A DNA stretch of 64,000 nucleotides from Cymodocea nodosa (lineage: Eukaryota; Streptophyta; Magnoliopsida; Alismatales; Cymodoceaceae), in the NCBI GenBank assembly GCA_036874045.1, contig JAZBRI010000003.1, forward strand, positions 7,452,501-7,516,500, read 5' to 3'. Position 1 is the first letter of the stretch. Each line of letters opens with the position of its first letter. The notes under the pieces are model-generated. The model searched no databases, was not told the DNA's origin, and was given only the letters and a program-made list of their open reading frames with translations. Positions 57,741 through 64,000 of this stretch are shown here, piece after piece. Both the position numbers and the translations under genes were made by a program.

Positions 57741-60700
57741 AGGAAAATGAACATGATACAACCAATAACTAGTGAGATCTCAAGCTAATCATGAATGTTA
57801 CGGTAAGGGTCCAGTATGGTAGGGATTGTGGATGAGTGGGTTTTTTAAAAAGCTCACTTCTATTTTGAAACACACACCCAAATTCCTATACAATATGTAG
57901 AAAAAATTTTAAATAATTTATTTCCCATAGAATACACAACCACAATAAAGAGATGTTTTATATAATCTTTTTAATAACAAAAAGAAAAGTACATAAAATT
58001 TACATCACTCTTTATACTTTCAACTACAGTATTCGAATACAATGTAACTCATCTACAATTTTTCACTCAACCATAGAATTCATTTCTTAAACACTTCGCT
58101 TACCAATCCCAGCTATCAAATTCCTCTAATTCAATGTTACTTTCACAAGGATTGTTTTTCTTTCCATCTTTGGCTGGATTAAAAATTCCTACTTTACCTC
58201 TGCAATGCTAAATCGTTACAGAGCCTAAGTCTCAATCAACTCAAATTACCTAGGGACAAAACAAATCTATAAATATGAAAGACCATTCCTCCAACTTCAA
58301 CTAACTTTCTATACCACAATCTATCCCACAGCTTTGGATCTTCTCAAATTCAAGAAGATCAGAGGTGGAGGAGGCATGATCTTGCTTGAACAAGGTGAAT
58401 ATGTCTTGAAATGAGGAGAGAATTCCAATCACTTCTTTGTCTCTGGCCAAAATTGTGGCCATCTACACAACTAAGTTCAGTGATCTATCTTCCCCTCACA
58501 TCCAATCATGGAAATAGATGAAAAAGAAGAGGAAGAAGAACTAAGAGAGAAGGAGAGTGTAGGAAGGAAGATCCTACCTTATTGGAGAGTTGCACTAGCT
58601 GTTTTCTCCTCCAACCAATCCCATCGCCACTGCTTCTCCTCCTCCACTGTGAGTACCACATCTAAATGGCCAAAAGAGGTGAGAAGGAGGAAGATCAAAG
58701 GCTAGGGATGCAAAATCCAGTGAAAAACCGCACCAGTAATGCATGGAACGTGAGATGTGTGCTTGGTTCCATTGGTCATGCATGAAGAGAAGTTATTTAA
58801 ACTACTTGTAACTTGGACTTACAAAGTACTGTAAGAAAGTACTGTACTTGATTTATTAGGAATTAGGGCAATAAATTTGTGATCCAAGGTACCAACATTT
58901 GTTGAAGAATGGAAATAGTTAAATAGCTCTAAAATATCGTCTATAATAACTTTCCAAAAGAGGATTTGATGATGATTCTTCGTAGGGTCTCTCTTCTTTG
59001 TTTTTCTTTAATTGAGAGTTGCTTGTTCTTAGGTATTTTATCAAGAATGACGATGTCATTTTCAATTTTGAAATTCTAGTATCATTCTGATTTCTATTGA
59101 GTTGGAGTCACTACCTTATTTACAACTTTGTTTGTTTTAGCTTGAATGCTAATTTCACAATTGGATTTGGTTGTCTAGTTTCATCTCTCCAATTGTTTAT
59201 GACCAAATCTTCAAATCCCTCTCTTAGGAGCTAAGGCTAGTACAATTTAAAATTTGAGGGATGCCATCCTTTAAGATATTAGTAATTTAGTACCAAATAG
59301 ATGGGAATATTCATTTTGATAGATGATATATAACCAGGATGTAATAAACACATGCTAACATATGTATAAATCAAATCGGAAGGAGATCTCCCATTGAATA
59401 ACACAATTAATTTTTTTCCATACAAAGAGAAGAAGATTGGATCATCCCTATGTCCATAGATGAGAGGTTGGAATCTTGATTATTGGGTGGGCATATTTGA
59501 CATCAAGTTCTTATTAGGAGTATATGAGATTTATGGCTGGGCATTAACTTTTCCAATTTCCAGTTGTTCAAGGGAAGGTGATAAAAAAGATGAATCACTT
59601 TCGTCAGGGAAAATTCTACAACCAACAAAGATGATTCAGCTGAGAGACACGCTACCAAGGCCCATACAACAAGCAACATGAATATGACAAAGAATTGAAA
59701 TAGAGTCCATTTTTCTTGTAGGCACTCACAACATTTTTTGTTGTAGGTGTTTAAAATGACATATCAAACTTATTTAATTTCAATGTCATTTTGTAATATT
59801 AAATGTATATTCATGAAATAAATATTGACATAATTAGAAGTAGTGAGATGAGACACGTCTACGTGATTTACGAAAGAGATAAAATGATATAATGAAAATG
59901 AATTCAGTATACAACTTTTAGATAACTATAACAAGAAATATTGTGAAAGTCTATATTCCCATTTTTCTCATTGAAATAAATGGTTTAGAAAGAAATCAAG
60001 ATCAATATAATGTGATGTTATTGAATGTTTTATGTGAAAATTTTGGTTTGAGTGTAAGGGCTTTCATTTTTAAGGAAGGTAGATATCCAAGACATCATCC
60101 TAATTTTTGGAATTGACTACCCCTATTTGAGAATGGATCAGAGATTGTGAATGATGTCTAAGTGATTTCAAAGACTATCATATAATTCATTATTATTTAA
60201 ATCAAATAAACTTTTTCATGATGCAAGGATTCAATTTTATGAAGAGAGATTTTCTTTTGCTCTAGGGAAATCTTTCATATCATTAGTGCTTTGTCCCTTG
60301 GTCTCTAAGCTTAAAAATTTTTTGCAGCTCATGTTGTCCTGCTCCTGTGAATTTACCAATATGAATGAAATTTCTGATAGCAACAATATAAAAAAATTTG
60401 GAATACTTTCATGCACGCAACACTGGTTGCTTTGGAAAAACAGAAATAATTTCATTTTTAAAAATACAGAAATAATTTCATTTTTAAAATAAGAGTGTGA
60501 ATATTAACTCAATATTTCAAGATTCACAGTTTCTAGCTTATTTTTGGTTAGAAATTTTAAATGCAGGGGTGGAAATGTATGTTTTGCAATCTCTACAAGG
60601 CCATTGGGACTCAAATAATCAAGCAGCCAATGTGACAGCCAGGCAACTGCCAATGCAAGAACCCTTCTGAACCTGGAGGACACAAGCTCAATCCAATTTA

Positions 60701-61364
60701 CGATTCATCTGTGTAAGACCAGAACCAAATTGAGCTGCATAGCCAAAACTGAGCGTTATGCTTTTTAGTGGTTCAATTTTTGTTTTATTGTTCTACACTT
60801 TTGATAAATCTTTCTTGAACTCTTGGTAGTGGTACCCACAACCAAGGTTTTCAGCTTATAATAAATTACCATCTTTCAAAAATAAGGTTATATTAATCAA
60901 TACACTTATCAAACCCTACATCCTCTAGCAGCTCTTTGCAATGTTTCAACCAGTTATTGTTATTGGCTGATGAACTTTTGCTGACAGATTTTTTTCATCA
61001 AAAATACAAAACAAAATTTTCGTCATAAAAGAATTCTTTTGACAGATATACTGTCAATAATTAAATAAAAATGCTGAAAAAAAAAATCATAAAAAAATAT
61101 TGATAAAAATACCGTCAATAGTAGAAATCCATCAACAATAATGTTTTGGAAAAAAAAAATCCTAAAATATTCGACACCAGAATCCTAGTTTTTAATTTTC
61201 CAACCACTACTATATTTTCCCTCCTTTCCTTTCAATATCTCCTTTCTTTCTGCCACTCTCTCCTTTGCCTTTTCCCCACCCATCTGCCACCCACACTCGC
61301 CAATTCACTTACTCACCATCACGAATTCTACCACACTCATCACTTTGGAGCAACATTGAAAAGA
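57741..61364. other. Intergenic DNA, no convincing gene
   Basis: Several ORFs of 60-73 codons (58508, 59460, 60286) lack domains. At 60960-61140 repeated TGACAG, CGTCAATA and ACTGTCAATA motifs and the palindrome AAAAGAATTCTTTT resemble subterminal repeats of a DNA transposon; no termini were identified. Confidence 0.45.
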
Positions 61365-61512
61365 TGAACGGAGTGTTAGCACAAGCGAGAAGAAGAGGCA
61401 TGGCCTTGATGGGTCCAGCAAGGTTCCACGAGGTTCAACAATATTCCACTGTCCTCTCTGAAGAGACGAGCATGGGGGAGAGAGACCCAAGCCATACGAG
61501 GTACATGTACTT
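61365..61512 (+). other. Possible first exon of an unidentified gene
   Basis: ATG at 61365 follows a C-rich, leader-like stretch (61260-61360). The frame 'MNGVLAQARRRGMALMGPAR...' is Arg-rich without acidic residues for about 20 codons, like an organelle transit peptide. It meets CGAG|GTACAT, a possible splice donor, near 61500. No downstream exon was found. Treat as a weak candidate. Confidence 0.2.
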
Positions 61513-61522
61513 CCTCTTGTAG

Positions 61523-64000
61523 CTATAGGAATAAATTTGTTGCTTGGATGCTCAAATGAATGGAAGATGTGCATGGCTCTGTTTGGGTACTTTTCCTTCC
61601 ATGGTCCACACATGTTCTTGAGAGATACATTGTTTGCATTTTTTTTAAAGTGTCAAGACACCTATTGGCATCTGGTTGTATTGGGTTTTTTTTGTACAAA
61701 ATAAGAATTTTTTTGATTAGCATGATAGTACTTGGAAATTTTGGCTATTTTTTTTACATCGTGTTCATTCTTATGTGTTGTGATGTGATTGTGCGAAATA
61801 ATATGGAATTTTTTCCGCGCTTCCTGGAATTTTTTGTGAGCTAATTTTCTATAATCCTAGAAAAGAGAAGATTTTTCTGGTTGTAAACCCCACAATTGCA
61901 AAAATGGGAAACAAAAAGTGGCAAGAAATGCTTGTCTCTCTTCACAATCGAAGATTGAGGATATCTTGAGAAAAAAAATCATTGCAAGACCTTAGGTTCC
62001 GAGCAAAACGAAGAAAAAAACTACTGAATATTTAACGAGTAGCATAATAGGAAGAAAGCGAAGCCAAGTTTTGAGCAAAACCATCTTTCAAATGAATCAA
62101 AAAGAAGTGGAATTCATATTCCAATCAAAACAAGATGCACCTCTATGTGTAGGGTTTAAAGACGTCGAGCACATTCGGTCACGGTTCCTCCTCTGAGCAT
62201 CTCCTTCGTGGCACTCTTTGGAGCAAACGATGGCAAGGGCCATTGAGATGGAGTACTCCTACCATTCAACTGAGGCTGATCCTTCTCCATGCACCCACGA
62301 ACGCCGATCTCCAGTGCAACGGGCACCGTCGAGAGGGGAAATAAATGATATCAAAATGGGTCGCATTTAGCGCGAATAACTTGGTATTGTTGTAATATTG
62401 AGAAATTCTGAAGGAATTATACGTCATTTACGAAAGCCAAGTTTGAGAAAAGGTGCGTTGTACAAAAAAGAAAATAAGAAAAATAGGTAAAAATAAAAAA
62501 TCATTTCAATTTTGGCATTTTCTTGACATTTGTATATGTGGTATAAAATAATGGAATTTTAACTTGAATATTAAGGTATCATAACAAATATATCAATTAT
62601 AAATTATTGTAAAATATCAATACAAGTAGATAAAGTTCAAATATAAATTACAGAAATTTTTCTTAACTAACTTGTATTATCCCACAAAGGTTTGATAATA
62701 TTCTCATTTATTTTATTTGTAATTTCTTTTTTACGTTGTTGATTTTGTCCAATAGTATTGCATATTAATTTCTTCTTCTTCTATATGTTTATAAATTTCT
62801 AGAATATCAATAATCTTAATTTCATCCAATTTATCTTAAAGATATTTAAGTAAATTTATTTTATTTACTTTATGAATAAAACTATAAAATAAAAAACATG
62901 TTAAAACAATCTTTAACTTATATTTGAAAAAGAAATAACATGTAACCTTGCAACATTAAGAATTGATATTTTATTATTCTAAATGTATATTTAATTATTA
63001 TCTTTAATTGTGTATGTTAATAATTAAAATTTTTTATAATATTTGTTAAAGTTGAAGCACCGCAAATCTACTGTGAATATTATTATTTATCACAAATCTT
63101 TTGAGCTGAACTTACTAATCTACCCTTTCGACATCCATCTGGTCTATATTGTCTTTCAAACGCCCCCATCTGATGAAAAAAGTTAAACTTGCCTTGCCTG
63201 CCGGCTGCACACACATTCATCTGTTCAATATTTATTTATAATATAGTAATTATAATAGTCATGATAGTAATTATTTATTATATACACTACACATATTCAT
63301 CTATACATTCGAGAAATCATCCAAAGGGCAAAAATGGAAAAATAACAAAAAATTGTCACACTTATCCAAAAAATAAAAATTACTCTTCCAGAAATCATAA
63401 ATCATAACTTACAGTATGATTCAAAGAAGATCGGAAGCTGAAAAGATGCATATCATTTTCGGGCGGTTGCAGGGGCTAGGCATGAAAAAATAAAATTTTT
63501 TGTTGAAAATATTAGAATTGCATTATTTATATTTTAACTAATGTTAGACGTTAATAAAAATTTAATCATGTATATAATTTTTTTGATTTACTACATAAGA
63601 CATTTACAATAAATGTTCTTTATAGATGAAATTCTTTGTTAAATAATTGTTTATTTTAAGATAATTTTTATATGAATGTTAAAATCTATAGACAATTTTT
63701 GTTAGAAAATGATCATAACAGCTATTAAATGATATAATCAAGTAAGTCATCTTGACTGATCACTGGTTAGTTTTTTCCAAATTTTTTTATTTATTCTGGA
63801 ATCCTATGACCAGAGGTATGAAAGATAGATTTTTTTTCCCGTACGAAACAGGTAGGCGAAAAATTGACCTGTGACCTCAGAAGATCGTATATAAATAAAG
63901 ATGTTTTTAGTTACATGCAGATAAATATAAATGTTTGCATAATGTTTTATATGCTGGTCAAAAAAAAATCTTTAACGACGCAAACGTATCTGAAAAGTGG
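61523..64000. other. AT-rich intergenic DNA, no gene seen
   Basis: Apart from a less AT-rich patch at about 62150-62340 without a clear frame, I see only AT-rich sequence with short A and T runs. Confidence 0.45.

Noticed and set aside
1-64000. CRISPR arrays, bacterial operons, rRNA or tRNA genes
   Set aside because: The sequence is clearly plant nuclear DNA. I saw no regular repeat-spacer array and no convincing tRNA or rRNA segment by eye; a tRNA scan would be needed to exclude a degenerate tRNA.

Overview
The window is nuclear DNA of a flowering plant. About 45 kb of nested, decayed transposable elements (1-45 kb) is followed by AT-rich intergenic DNA that contains one intact-looking host gene, a YUCCA auxin-biosynthesis monooxygenase (48523-49902, minus strand). 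The YUCCA exons are much richer in G+C than their surroundings. That contrast favours a monocot, but a dicot cannot be excluded from the sequence alone.

Layout. (i) 1-4454: 3' part of a minus-strand Ty3/gypsy-type element (element A): LTR, 1.9 kb noncoding segment, and the C-terminal part of an F-box-type ORF. (ii) 4455-5987: fragments of a gypsy LTR and a copia LTR. (iii) 5988-13398: a minus-strand Sirevirus-like Ty1/copia element (copia-1) whose gag is split by a solo gypsy LTR (9184-11035). (iv) 13399-16152: a decayed minus-strand Athila/Tat-like gypsy pol and gag (gypsy-1), next to a solo LTR with a perfect 5-bp target duplication (16153-18116). (v) 18885-29473: a plus-strand Sirevirus-like copia element (copia-2) with gag, protease, integrase, RT and RNase H, then a 1.1 kb noncoding module and a large accessory ORF, a polypurine tract and a 3' LTR. 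(vi) 29474-39192: element B, plus strand: accessory ORF1, gag, an F-box protein ORF, the same noncoding module, and a 3' LTR. No pol is present. (vii) 39193-39944: part of an opposite-strand gypsy LTR that flanks element B. (viii) about 39960-42444: PIF/Harbinger transposase and its MYB/SANT-like partner ORF. (ix) 43-47 kb: gene fragments, including two exons of a receptor-like cytoplasmic kinase, and dispersed short motifs. (x) 48.5-50.0 kb: the YUCCA gene and its TATA box. (xi) 50-64 kb: AT-rich DNA with a small TRIM-like LTR element (56858-57740) and no convincing gene.

The most unusual feature is the element A/B family. An F-box protein ORF lies between gag and the 3' noncoding region, in two independent copies. 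Element B also shares an accessory ORF and a noncoding 3' module with the otherwise unrelated copia-2. Several ORFs of element B and copia-2 keep one reading frame for 1-2 kb and are broken only by stop codons, many explicable as C-to-T or G-to-A transitions. The LTRs carry clustered G-boxes and repeated short palindromic motifs upstream of recognisable TATA boxes. All assignments come from reading motifs in the sequence; no database search was run.
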